From a bacterium (GTDB taxonomy: Bacteria > Planctomycetota > UBA1135 > UBA2386): DNA of 64,000 nucleotides. Of the stretch, positions 24,983 to 33,742 are shown one piece after another. A program made the position numbers and the translations under genes. Location: assembly GCA_024743115.1 (NCBI GenBank), contig JANSXC010000006.1, forward strand, positions 1-64,000, written 5' to 3'. The first letter of the stretch is position 1, and every line of letters begins with the position of its first letter. The notes beneath the pieces are model-generated. The model worked only from the letters and a program-made list of their open reading frames with translations, did no database searches and had not been told where the DNA came from.

Positions 24983-25947
24983 GGCTGGTGGTTCATGTTG
25001 CCCGCTTCTGCGGGTGCTTGCACGTCATCGCGGCCATCCTCGGACCGGTCGTCGGAGGTGTCCTCGCGCACCGCGGCGTCCAGCTGGTCCCAGTCAAGCG
25101 GGTGGGGTGGCAGGCTGACGTCCGAAACCGCATCGTCCGGCCGCGCGCCCTGGAGCGAGCTGAGTTCACGATCGATGAAGCGCGCGTCGACGCAGATCGC
25201 CGCGAGTGAGTCCGCGGCGACCTGATGTGCCCCTGGGCTCTGTTCGACGACCTCGAGACCTTCGTGCATCGTCCGCAGAGCGTCGAGCATGCGGCCTAGG
25301 CTCTTGCTGACCTCGGGGAGCAAGTCGAGGTCGACGACCTCGGTCGATGCCGCGGCGTCCACGACTGCGTCGAGTGCGGTGGTGACCGCATTGAACGGCG
25401 CGGCGTTGCCGGCCTCGGTCTGCCGGGCGTGCAAAGCGGCGGTGGTGGCGGTGGCTTTCGCCGCGGCCGCGAGCCGCACGAGTTCGGTCGCGGGGCGTGA
25501 AGGTTCGGGTTCGTCGGGGTCGCCGAGGCGTTCGATGACGGCCGCGATCTCACGCGACAGCCGTTCCGTGAGCGTGAAGGTCGCGTCGAGGATCTCCTGC
25601 ACCTTGAGGTGTTCGGGATCGCCGCGGATCTGGCGCGACTGGGCCAGCGCTCGATCCGCCAAAGACGCGGCCATCGCGCGAGCGACCTCCGTCCGCTGCT
25701 GGGTCTCGGCGTGATGCATCAGCGCGACGTCGTGGATACGCTGAACCTCTTCGAGGGACTCGCGCAGCGATCGCCCGAGGAGCCACATGACGAGGACCCC
25801 GGCTCCGGCGATGCAGAACGGGACCCACGGTCCCGACGCGCCGAATCCGACGGTGCTGCCGACCGCGCCCAGAAGACACAGGGCGCCGGTGGCGGTGGTT
25901 CGGAAGACGATCGATTTCTCGAGCAAGAGAGCCTCGCTCGGGCTCAT
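24979..25947 (-). CDS. Membrane protein with long helical cytoplasmic region, unknown function
   Basis: The protein has 322 residues. Two close membrane helices occupy residues 18-36 and 40-60 (G-A-L-C-L-L-G-A-V-G-S-T-V-G-F-G and F-C-I-A-G-A-G-V-L-V-M-W-L-L-G). About 220 residues of mostly Ala/Glu/Arg-rich helix follow, with heptad-like spacing suggestive of coiled coil, and then an acidic tail (R-E-D-T-S-D-D-R-S-E-D-G-R-D-D). The topology recalls sensors or methyl-accepting-type coiled coils but no signalling motif is present. Its stop overlaps the zwf start (ATGA), so it is made together with zwf and opcA. Confidence 0.7.
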   Translation of the reverse strand: MSPSEALLLEKSIVFRTTATGALCLLGAVGSTVGFGASGPWVPFCIAGAGVLVMWLLGRSLRESLEEVQRIHDVALMHHAETQQRTEVARAMAASLADRALAQSRQIRGDPEHLKVQEILDATFTLTERLSREIAAVIERLGDPDEPEPSRPATELVRLAAAAKATATTAALHARQTEAGNAAPFNAVTTALDAVVDAAASTEVVDLDLLPEVSKSLGRMLDALRTMHEGLEVVEQSPGAHQVAADSLAAICVDARFIDRELSSLQGARPDDAVSDVSLPPHPLDWDQLDAAVREDTSDDRSEDGRDDVQAPAEAGNMNHQP

Positions 25948-26018
25948 CGTCGGCCTCCGGAAAGCCCCTTGAGTCGGGCCGGACGAGGCCGTACCACCGC
26001 CGCCAGGGCCCAGATTGG

Positions 26019-26069
26019 CTGAGGGCCAGAATCAGCTGAGGGCCAGCATCAACTGAGGGCCAGCATCCG
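26019..26069. repeat. Three tandem 17-bp copies of the nadA 3' end
   Basis: Units of CTGAGGGCCAG[A/C]ATC plus two variable bases occupy 26019-26035, 26036-26052 and 26053-26069. The unit at 26053 lies in the nadA coding end and the stop falls at the join with the next. Because 17 is not a multiple of three, the other copies are out of frame and non-coding. This looks like replication slippage across a gene end. Confidence 0.85.
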
Positions 26070-27032
26070 ATCGAGCGGCAGGCGAGCGCGTTCGCGCAGC
26101 TGTTCGTCCATCTCGATCCGCGGCTCGAGGTCACGCAGCGCGAGGTAGATCTTCTCGAGCGTGTTGAGCTTCATGTGCGGGCACTGGTTGCAGCCCTGAC
26201 ACGCCGCGGTGCGGTCCTCGTACGGCACCGGGATGAGTTCCTTGTCGGGCGCGGCCTTGTGCATCGTGTGCAGGATGCCCGTCTCGGTGCCGACGATGAA
26301 CTTGCTGCCCGAGTCTTGCTGCACGAACGTCAGCAACCGGCTGGTCGAACCGACGTAGTCGGCGAGCGCGAGCACGTGGTCCTCGCACTCGGGGTGGGCG
26401 ATGAACTTCGCATCCGGGTGCTCGGCCTTGAGCCGCGTGATCTTCTGAGAACTGAACGTCTCGTGCACCATGCAGGCGCCCGGCCAGAGGTCCATTTCGC
26501 GGCCGGTTTTCTTGGCGAGGAACGCTCCGAGGTTCTTGTCGGGGCCGAACAGGATCGGCCGGTCCTTCGGCACTGCGGCGATGATCTGCTCGGCGTTGCT
26601 CGACGTGCAGATCATGTCGCTCTCGGCCTTGGTTGCCGCGCTGCAATTGATGTACATCACGACGTAGTGATCCGGGTGCCGCGCCTTCCAAGCGCGCAGC
26701 TGATCGGCCGGACACTGCTCGGCTAGCGAACAGCCGGCGTCGAGGTCCGGAATGATCACCGTCTTCGACGGGTTCAGGATCTTGGCCGTCTCCGCCATGA
26801 AGTGCACCCCGCAGAACAGGATGACCTCCGCCTGGTCGGCATCGCGGGCGCGCTTGGCGAGTTCGAGCGAGTCGCCGAGGTGGTCGGCGATGTCCTGGAT
26901 GTCCGGATCCTGGTAGTAGTGCGCGAGGATCATGGCCTTGCGCTCCTGCTTCAGGCGCTCGATCTCGGCGAAGAGATCGAGCGTCGGATCGACGGGGGTC
27001 TCAGCGGACGGCATCAGGCGATCATCGGCCAT
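26049..27032 (-). CDS. nadA: Quinolinate synthase A
   Basis: The protein has 327 residues. NadA motifs are plain: A-H-Y-Y-Q-D-P-D-I-Q-D-I-A-D near the start, F-C-G-V-H-F-M-A-E-T-A-K-I-L-N-P, D-A-G-C-S-L-A-E-Q-C, Y-I-N-C-S-A-A-T-K-A and the C-terminal C-Q-G-C-N-Q-C-P-H-M-K-L-N. Conserved cysteines hold a 4Fe-4S cluster. The enzyme condenses iminoaspartate with dihydroxyacetone phosphate to quinolinate in NAD synthesis. No nadB or nadC lies nearby. The gene starts 60 bp after topA on the same strand. Its last codons belong to a 17-bp tandem repeat. Confidence 0.95.
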   Translation of the reverse strand: MADDRLMPSAETPVDPTLDLFAEIERLKQERKAMILAHYYQDPDIQDIADHLGDSLELAKRARDADQAEVILFCGVHFMAETAKILNPSKTVIIPDLDAGCSLAEQCPADQLRAWKARHPDHYVVMYINCSAATKAESDMICTSSNAEQIIAAVPKDRPILFGPDKNLGAFLAKKTGREMDLWPGACMVHETFSSQKITRLKAEHPDAKFIAHPECEDHVLALADYVGSTSRLLTFVQQDSGSKFIVGTETGILHTMHKAAPDKELIPVPYEDRTAACQGCNQCPHMKLNTLEKIYLALRDLEPRIEMDEQLRERARLPLDRMLALS

Positions 27033-27092
27033 GGCCCGCCGGCGGACAACAGGCAGAGCCGCGGTTGGGGGCGGTTGGGCGGCGGGTGCCGT

Positions 27093-29867
27093 CTATTCGC
27101 CGGTATCGGGCTTCTTGGCGACCTTCTTCTTGGCCTTCTTGGCTGCCTTCTTGGCGGGCTTCTTCGCCGCCTTCTTGCTGGCCTTCTTGGCCGTCGTCTT
27201 CTTGGCGGCCTTCTTCTTGGCCTTCTTCTTCTTCTTTCCTGGCCCCTTGGCTGCGCGTTCGGCGATCAGGTCGAGAGCGCGCTCGAGCGAAAGCTCCTCG
27301 GCGTTCTCGTCCTTCGGCAGCGAGGCGTTCGTCGTACCGTCGGTGACGTAGGGGCCGTAGCGGCCGTCGAGCAGTTTGATCTCGGCCTCGGTCTCGGGGT
27401 TCTTGCCGAGGATCTTGCGTGGCTTCGCGGCGGCGCGGCGGCCGCGCTGCTTGGGTTCGGCGAACAGCTTGAGCGCCTGCTCGAGCGTGACCGTCAGCGG
27501 CGTAGTGCCTTCGGGGATGCTGCGCGTGTCCGTGCCCCACTTGAGGTACGGCCCGTAACGGCCGTTGGCGGCGAGGATCGGTTGCTCGCCCTCGTCCTTG
27601 TTCTCGGGGTGGACCTGCACGGCGACCGTGCGCGGCAGCGCGAGCGTGGCGAGCGCTTCCTCCAGCGTGACCGTCTCGATGTCCATGCCGGCCAGCAATG
27701 AGGCCATCTTGGGTTTGTCCGCCTTCTTGCGACTGCCCTCCTTCGGGTCGCCGAGCTGGAAGTAGGGGCCGAAGCGGCCGACCTTGGCGTAGACGTTGTC
27801 GCCCGTCTCCGGGTGCTGGCCGAGAACCTTCGGGCCTTCGCCGCCCTTTTCGAGCAGTTCGACGGCCTTGTCGAACGTGACTTCGTCGGGCGCCATCTCG
27901 TCGGGCACGCTGACGCGCTTCTCGCCCCACGACAGGAACGGGCCGTAGCGCCCGACGCGGACCTCGACGATCTCGCCGTCGTCGCCCTTGCCGAGCGGGA
28001 TCGAGCAGATCTTGCGTGGATCGATCTCCTCCTCGACTCCCGATACCCGGTCCTGCAGCCCGGGCTGACCGTTGCCGAGGAAGAAGTGCTTCAGGTAATC
28101 GAGGCGCCTGGCGCGGCCGTTGCTGATCTCGTCGAGATCGTTCTCCATCTTGGCCGTGAACTCGTAGTCCACGAGCCAGCCGAGGTGCGAACTCAGGAGG
28201 TCGACTACCGCAAACGCCGTGAACGTCGGCACGAGCGCGGAGCCCTTCTTGAACACGTATTGACGGCGCACGATCGTCTCGATGATCGCCGCGTAGGTCG
28301 ACGGCCGGCCGATGCCGCGCGCCTCGAGTTCCTTGATGAGGCCGGCTTCCGTGATGCGTCCCGGTGGCTGCGTCGTGTGACCCGAAGGTTCGAGCGTGTC
28401 CGCGTTGGCGTGGTTGCCCTTCTCGAGACTCGGCAGCACGCGCTCGGCGTCGGCGAGCGCGGCTTCCGTGTCTTCGCTGTCTTCGATGTAGGCCAGGCGG
28501 TAGCCGGGGAATTCGATCGTCTTGCCGGTCGCGGTGAAGCGCGCCTCGCCGTGCTCCGCGGTCGGCATCGTGAGCGCCATCGTCGTGCGGAAGCCCTTAC
28601 TGTCCTTCATCTGGCACGCGACCGTGCGCTTCCAGACCAGGTCGTAGAGCGCGCGCTCGTCGCTGCCCATCGTCGCGGGCAGGTCGGAGGGATGGACGAA
28701 CTCGGTGCCCGCCGGGCGGATCGCTTCGTGCGCCTCCTGCGCGTTCTTGACCTTGGTGGCGTAGGACCGCGGCTCATCCGGCAGGTTCTCGGCGCCGAAC
28801 TCGCGTTCGATCAGCGTGCGCGCGGCGGCGATGGCCTGCTGGCTCAGCGTCGTCGAGTCCGTGCGCATGTAGGTAATGAAGCCGTTCTCGTAGAGCCTTT
28901 GCGCGGCGCGCATCGTGCGCTGAGCGGCGTAGCGCAGCTTGCGCGCGGCCTCCTGCTGCAGCGTCGAGGTCGTGAACGGCGGCGATGGTCGCTCGGTGTA
29001 GGGCTTCTTCTCGACGTCAGCGACGGTTGCGCTGCCCTTGTCGAGCTCGGCGGCGAGGGCGTTGGCGCGTTCGCCGTTCAGGATCGTGACGCCGGCCGCC
29101 GTGGCCTTTTCCGTGAGCTGGCCGGTCTCCTGGCCGAAGTCACGCCCGGTGGCGATCCGGTGTTCGCCGAGGCGCTGCAGGTTGGCCGTGAACGGCGTGC
29201 TATCGCCGTGCTGGCCGACGAACTTGCCTTCGATGCTCCAGTAGTCGGCTGGTACGAAGCGCATCCGTTCGCGCTCGCGTTCGACGATCACGCGGACCGC
29301 GACGCTCTGCACGCGGCCGGCGGACAGCTTGGGGCGCACCTTCTTCCACAGCAGCGGCGAGACCGTGTAGCCGTAGAGCCGATCGACGATGCGCCGGGTT
29401 TCCTGCGCCTCGACGAGGTTCATGTCGATGTCGCGCGGGTTGTCGAGCGCCTCCTGGATGGCGGTCTTGGTGATCTCGTGGAACACCAGCCGCTGGGTCT
29501 CGCACTTGGGTGCGAGCTCCTGCACCAGGTGCCAGGAGATCGACTCGCCCTCGCGGTCTTCATCGGTCGCGAGGTAGAGCATGGAGGCGTCTTTGACCAT
29601 GCCCTTGAGCTTCTTGAGGTGGTCCTTCTTCTCGGCCGGGACCACGTAGAGCGTCTTGAACTCGTTCTCGACGTCGATGCCGAGCTTGGCCCACTTCTCT
29701 TTCTTGAGCTTCGCGGGCACCTCGCTGGCGTCGTTGGGCAGGTCGCGGATGTGACCGATGCTGGCCTCGATCCGGTACTTCGATCCGAGGAACTTGCTGA
29801 TCGTCCGCGCCTTTGCCGGGGATTCGACGATCACGACCGGGGTGCCTGTAGCTTTCTTGCTCGCCAT
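27093..29867 (-). CDS. topA: DNA topoisomerase I with lysine/alanine-rich tail
   Basis: The protein has 924 residues. An N-terminal Toprim domain (V-I-V-E-S-P-A-K-A-R-T-I, D-E-D-R-E-G-E-S-I-S-W-H) is followed by the type IA core. The active-site tyrosine lies in I-T-Y-M-R-T-D-S-T near residue 330. The zinc fingers of E. coli TopA are absent; instead four topoisomerase C-terminal repeats (G-R-Y/F-G-P-Y/F) lie at residues 630-860. The last 55 residues are a histone-H1-like tail of K-K-A, A-K-K and P-A-K-K-A units. The enzyme relaxes negative supercoils; the basic tail probably adds non-specific DNA affinity. A GGAAGA sequence lies upstream of the ATG. Confidence 0.95.
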   Translation of the reverse strand: MASKKATGTPVVIVESPAKARTISKFLGSKYRIEASIGHIRDLPNDASEVPAKLKKEKWAKLGIDVENEFKTLYVVPAEKKDHLKKLKGMVKDASMLYLATDEDREGESISWHLVQELAPKCETQRLVFHEITKTAIQEALDNPRDIDMNLVEAQETRRIVDRLYGYTVSPLLWKKVRPKLSAGRVQSVAVRVIVERERERMRFVPADYWSIEGKFVGQHGDSTPFTANLQRLGEHRIATGRDFGQETGQLTEKATAAGVTILNGERANALAAELDKGSATVADVEKKPYTERPSPPFTTSTLQQEAARKLRYAAQRTMRAAQRLYENGFITYMRTDSTTLSQQAIAAARTLIEREFGAENLPDEPRSYATKVKNAQEAHEAIRPAGTEFVHPSDLPATMGSDERALYDLVWKRTVACQMKDSKGFRTTMALTMPTAEHGEARFTATGKTIEFPGYRLAYIEDSEDTEAALADAERVLPSLEKGNHANADTLEPSGHTTQPPGRITEAGLIKELEARGIGRPSTYAAIIETIVRRQYVFKKGSALVPTFTAFAVVDLLSSHLGWLVDYEFTAKMENDLDEISNGRARRLDYLKHFFLGNGQPGLQDRVSGVEEEIDPRKICSIPLGKGDDGEIVEVRVGRYGPFLSWGEKRVSVPDEMAPDEVTFDKAVELLEKGGEGPKVLGQHPETGDNVYAKVGRFGPYFQLGDPKEGSRKKADKPKMASLLAGMDIETVTLEEALATLALPRTVAVQVHPENKDEGEQPILAANGRYGPYLKWGTDTRSIPEGTTPLTVTLEQALKLFAEPKQRGRRAAAKPRKILGKNPETEAEIKLLDGRYGPYVTDGTTNASLPKDENAEELSLERALDLIAERAAKGPGKKKKKAKKKAAKKTTAKKASKKAAKKPAKKAAKKAKKKVAKKPDTGE

Positions 29868-29990
29868 GCTCTTCCGAGGGTGGAACCCTTGTTAGGGCGC
29901 GCGGGAACGGGCTGTCAAGGATCTCGAATCGCGGAAGTGGGGAAGGTGTGGAAAGTCCGGCGAGGCCGTAGCTCAGTGGGGCGGCGCTCG

Positions 29991-30008
29991 GGCCGGCGGC
30001 GGCCGGCC
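29991..30008 (-). terminator. Possible hairpin downstream of the sigma factor gene
   Basis: GGCCGG and CCGGCC arms surround a six-base loop in the 200-bp gap between the sigma gene and topA. There is no T tract, so Rho-independent termination is doubtful. The rest of the gap holds a tRNA-like 5' fragment but nothing I can support as a gene. Confidence 0.25.
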
Positions 30009-30070
30009 TGTAGCAATGGCCTCCGGTCGAAGGGGTTAGGGCGTAGCGTGTCCTCCGCGCGAAGGCCCGA

Positions 30071-30625
30071 TCAGTCGACCGACTCGTCGGTCTGATCGCG
30101 CAATGTTCGCAGTACGCGGGCGTGGCGTTGGCGGGCGGTTTCTTCGCGGATACCGAGCCGGTTCGCGATCTCGGCGAAGGCGAGGCCTGCAAGGCGCAAT
30201 CGCACGACGTCCGCGTAGCGCCCAGGCAGACGCTCGACGAGCGCGTGGAGCCACGCCGCTTCGTCGCCGCGGGTCACGGCCCCGGCCGACGGTTGGGGCT
30301 CGGCCACGTCAGACCGGGCGCCTGCAGCGCTCTCGCCGCGCCAGTGGCGCGCGGCGTTGCCGTGGTTGCTGAGGACCCAGTCGGCGTGGCGATAGAGCCA
30401 GCGCCGAAACGTGCGGGCGTCGGCGCCGGTGGGCATCGTTTTCAGGGCCGCGAAGACGCGCGCGAAGATTTCCTGACCGAGGTCTGCGGCCGACACCGTG
30501 CGCCGCATGTGGCTGCCCATGCGACGGTCGAGGTAGCGTCGCAGCTGTGCCGCGTTGGTCTGCACGAGTTCGCATTCGGCCTCGGGGTCGCCGGCGCGGG
30601 CGCGCGCAATCAGTGTGGCCGTCAT
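30071..30625 (-). CDS. ECF-type RNA polymerase sigma factor
   Basis: The protein has 184 residues. Region 2 is visible as A-A-D-L-G-Q-E-I-F-A-R-V-F-A-A-L and R-R-W-L-Y-R-H-A. Region 4 is visible as L-P-G-R-Y-A-D-V-V-R-L-R-L-A-G-L and the HTH F-A-E-I-A-N-R-L-G-I-R-E-E-T-A-R-Q-R-H. There is no region 1 or 3, as expected of ECF sigma factors. Its ATG overlaps the stop of the large kinase gene (ATGA), so synthesis of both is coupled. In planctomycetes such sigma factors are often paired with Ser/Thr kinases; control by phosphorylation is plausible but inferred. Confidence 0.88.
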   Translation of the reverse strand: MTATLIARARAGDPEAECELVQTNAAQLRRYLDRRMGSHMRRTVSAADLGQEIFARVFAALKTMPTGADARTFRRWLYRHADWVLSNHGNAARHWRGESAAGARSDVAEPQPSAGAVTRGDEAAWLHALVERLPGRYADVVRLRLAGLAFAEIANRLGIREETARQRHARVLRTLRDQTDESVD

Positions 30626-33600
30626 CGCGACGTGAACTCCAGGCTGTCGATGCGGGCGCGTGTGCGGCAGAAGCTCGGCAGGAGGATGCCGAGGTAGTGA
30701 AACTTGCGCGACCAGCCGGCGCGCCAGGGCAGTTCGAGCCGTCGGGGTTCGCCGCCTGCGACCGTCAGCTCGGCCGTGAGCTTCTCGCCGTCGCAGCGGG
30801 CAAGCAGTTGCAGGCGGGCGCCCCGCTTGGCTGTGTGCTGTTGCTTGGCGGCGTGATCGGCACCGTGGGAGAGGTGCCAGCTCGACGTCGACGCGAAGAG
30901 TTCGAGCGGTTCGTCGAACAGCCGCAAGCCCGGAACCTGGCCGATCACGAATCGCATGCCGCGGTCGTTGCCGAGCTCGGAGTCGAAGTCGTGCGTCCAG
31001 ATGGCGCGGAGTTCGAACCGGTCGCCGGCCGTGATCGGGTGCCAGGCGAGCAGTTCGGCCGAGTAGTTGCCGGCGTAGCCGTCGAGTTCGAGGCTACCGT
31101 TCGCGAGGCGCGCTCGCGCACCGGGCGGATGGTGTTCGAAGAAGGGCGTGCGAACAGTGGTGATGTGCCAGTCCTCGAGCGACGTGTCGCCGAGCCGAAG
31201 CGTGTGGGGGCCGGCCGGCGGGATTGGCAGCGGCCGTCGCACCAGCCGCAGGCCCGCATCCGGTGAGGGCTCGTTGTGGACCAGCGTTCGCATCGAGTCG
31301 AGGCGCAGATCGGCACTCTGGAACGAGTAGTAGGACCCGCCGCACAGCAGGAACTGTTTCGTGCCGATCTCCGCAGTCGTGTTCAGTGGCACGACGACCT
31401 CGCGCAGCGAGCCGGCCAGATCGTGGATGCCGAACGGCGAGCGATCGGTGGCAGGGAACTCGGAAGGCAGCAGCTCTTCGTCGGCCGTCGTCCCGCTGCG
31501 GTAGTTCTGCGAGAAGCTCCAGTCGTGTTGCCAACCCCAGGGGTAGGGTCGGCCATCGGCGCCGCGTGCGGCGCGTTGCCATTCTTCGGGCGATGGCAGG
31601 GTCGTGTAGTAGCCCGTGCGGTCGCGGCGCTCGATCGCGTTCATCCGGTCGAGGACCGCCGTGATCGCGTCCCAGGTGACGTTCTGGGCCGTGGGGCGGA
31701 ACAGTTGCGCGATGGCTTCTGCGCGTCGCGGATCCTTCGGGCGGTCGGTCCAGCGGTCGATGTCGGCGTAGCCGGCTTCGCGGATCGTCATCTGGTAGCC
31801 GGGCACGTAGCGCAGATGGTCGCGGTGTTCGTTCGTCGGCTCCGTGTGGGCGATGCCGAACCCACCGTGTACCTGCCGGTAACCTGCGAGGATCGCGTCC
31901 GGCGGCAGGAACTCGAGCTGCACGCGGCGTTCTTCTTGCGACTGGATCGATTGGCGGCGGATCAGTACCGGGAGCTCGATCGGCGTGGAACTGCCGCACG
32001 TCGCGCGCAGCAGGTAGCTGCCCTCGGGCACGGTCACGGTGCACGGTGTCGAGTCGAGCGCGCGGGTATCCGGCGAGTCGGGTGCGGCGAATTCCGTGCG
32101 GCCGTCGGGCGTGGCTACGGTCGGGCTGAGTGACAGCGTTGCCGTGCCGTCTGGCGTCGTGATCTCGAGCGTGCCCGTGATCACGAGCAGATCGGCGTGG
32201 CGGCTGGCGACATCGAGTCGTTGCAGTCGCCTCTCCAGGAGGCGGATCCGCTGGGCCCGCAGCAGCAGACCGCCACCTTGCAACGCCCGCTCGAGCTGGT
32301 CCGCGGTCAGGTTCGCGAACCGTCGCAGGGTCGGTCTGTGGTCGGGCGCGAGCGACAGCACACTCTCGAACGTGCTCTGTAATTGCTGTTCGAGTTCGTC
32401 GCGGCGGCGCCGCAGTTCGACGGCCTGGTACGGTGTCGCGCCGGCGAGTTCCGCGATGGCCAGTTGGCGGCCGGTCGCGAGTTCGTCCGCGGATTCGAGG
32501 CGCCGGTCGATCTCACGCTCGGGCAGGATTACGCCCCACCACGCGGCTGCCGCGAGGAACGCGACAACCGCGACGCCACTCGCGACGGCCAGCGCGCGAT
32601 GCCGGTGGAGGAGCAGGCGGGCGCGTTCCGTCGGCCGGGGCGGCCGCGCGATCGTCGGGCGGTGGTCGAGGAAGGCCTGCAGATCCGCCGCGAACTCCGC
32701 GGCCGTTGCGTAGCGCGCGCGTGGCTCGCGGCGCATCGCCATGGCGCAGACGTTCTCGAGATCGCGTGGTGCGGCCGGCGCCAGGCTGCGGAGTCGCGGC
32801 GGATCCCCGCGGACGATCCGGTCCATCGTCTCGTGGCGCGACTCGCTCTGGAACGGCGCCGTGCCCGCCAGCAGTTCGAACAACACGACGCCCAGACCGT
32901 AGATGTCGGTCTGCGGCGTGATCGGACCGAAGCGACGGGTGACCTGTTCGGGCGCCATGTAGTCCGGGGTGCCGACCGCGTCCGTCGACATCGTCAGTTG
33001 CTCGTCGGCCTCGGTCACGCTCGCGAGTCCGAAGTCGGTCAACATCGGGCAGCCGTCGGCGTCGAGCAGTACGTTGCCGGGTTTGACGTCCCGGTGAACG
33101 ACGCCGTGCTCGTGCGCGTGATGCAGAGCCAGCGCGAGGTCGCGGACCAGTGCGGCCATTCGCCGGATGTTGCCCTCGAACTCGCTGCGCTGAATCGCGC
33201 GGCGCAGGCTGTGACCCACGACGAGCTTCATCGCGTAGAAGGGGGTGGCGCCGTGCGTATCCGCCGACAGGATCGGCACGATGTTCGGATGGTCGAGTCG
33301 GCCGACGGCCTCGACCTCGCGCTCGAAGCGCTGGCGGGCGATCGGCGATGCGATCGTGCTGCCGAGGATCTTCAATGCGACCGCGCGGCCGGGTACCGAG
33401 AGTTGCTCCGCGGTGAAAACGACGCCCATGCCGCCGCGTCCGAGCACCTCGCGAATGCGGAAGTCGCCGAGCGTCTGGCCGACGAGCTCGTTCTCCGGCG
33501 GGGCCGCGGTCAGGCTGGCGACGGCACGCTGCATGCCATCGGGGCCGATCTGCTGCGCGAGTCCCGAGAGGGCCTGACGGAGTTCGGCTCCCGAACCGTC

Positions 33601-33642
33601 CCCCGAGCTGTCCTCCGCGCCGTGTCGAAGAGGCGAGGTCAC
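30622..33642 (-). CDS. Transmembrane Ser/Thr protein kinase fused to an FGE/SUMF1-like domain
   Basis: The protein has 1006 residues. A Pkn-type kinase occupies residues 60-325: G-R-G-G-M-G-V-V glycine loop, lysine in V-A-L-K-I-L, H-R-D-V-K-P-G-N near 183 and D-F-G-L-A near 202. All catalytic residues are present. One membrane helix lies at 348-370 (A-L-A-V-A-S-G-V-A-V-V-A-F-L-A-A-A-A-W-W). Outside are a helical stretch (about 375-470), a region with beta character, a formylglycine-generating-enzyme-like domain (about 590-810, T-L-P-S-P-E-E-W-Q-R-A-A-R-G, Y-P-W-G, L-C-G-G-S-Y) and a jelly-roll-like domain (815-1000). The paired FGE active-site cysteines are not evident, so the outer part is probably a ligand sensor. 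The sigma gene is coupled behind it. Confidence 0.88.
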   Translation of the reverse strand: MTSPLRHGAEDSSGDGSGAELRQALSGLAQQIGPDGMQRAVASLTAAPPENELVGQTLGDFRIREVLGRGGMGVVFTAEQLSVPGRAVALKILGSTIASPIARQRFEREVEAVGRLDHPNIVPILSADTHGATPFYAMKLVVGHSLRRAIQRSEFEGNIRRMAALVRDLALALHHAHEHGVVHRDVKPGNVLLDADGCPMLTDFGLASVTEADEQLTMSTDAVGTPDYMAPEQVTRRFGPITPQTDIYGLGVVLFELLAGTAPFQSESRHETMDRIVRGDPPRLRSLAPAAPRDLENVCAMAMRREPRARYATAAEFAADLQAFLDHRPTIARPPRPTERARLLLHRHRALAVASGVAVVAFLAAAAWWGVILPEREIDRRLESADELATGRQLAIAELAGATPYQAVELRRRRDELEQQLQSTFESVLSLAPDHRPTLRRFANLTADQLERALQGGGLLLRAQRIRLLERRLQRLDVASRHADLLVITGTLEITTPDGTATLSLSPTVATPDGRTEFAAPDSPDTRALDSTPCTVTVPEGSYLLRATCGSSTPIELPVLIRRQSIQSQEERRVQLEFLPPDAILAGYRQVHGGFGIAHTEPTNEHRDHLRYVPGYQMTIREAGYADIDRWTDRPKDPRRAEAIAQLFRPTAQNVTWDAITAVLDRMNAIERRDRTGYYTTLPSPEEWQRAARGADGRPYPWGWQHDWSFSQNYRSGTTADEELLPSEFPATDRSPFGIHDLAGSLREVVVPLNTTAEIGTKQFLLCGGSYYSFQSADLRLDSMRTLVHNEPSPDAGLRLVRRPLPIPPAGPHTLRLGDTSLEDWHITTVRTPFFEHHPPGARARLANGSLELDGYAGNYSAELLAWHPITAGDRFELRAIWTHDFDSELGNDRGMRFVIGQVPGLRLFDEPLELFASTSSWHLSHGADHAAKQQHTAKRGARLQLLARCDGEKLTAELTVAGGEPRRLELPWRAGWSRKFHYLGILLPSFCRTRARIDSLEFTSR

Positions 33643-33742
33643 GCCCGGCAGTGTAGCCGACGGGCGTCGTCCAGGGGGGCGGTCGCCGGCCGCAATCGGC
33701 GAGCTCGACGCGGGTGGGGCCGGCCGCGGCCGTCGCGAGGCC

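Noticed and set aside
29962-30045. tRNA-like sequence (GGCCGTAGCTCAGTGGGGCG) before topA
   Set aside because: Only the 5' part resembles a tRNA D arm. No T arm with GGTTCGA, no matching acceptor stem and no plausible anticodon stem were found.
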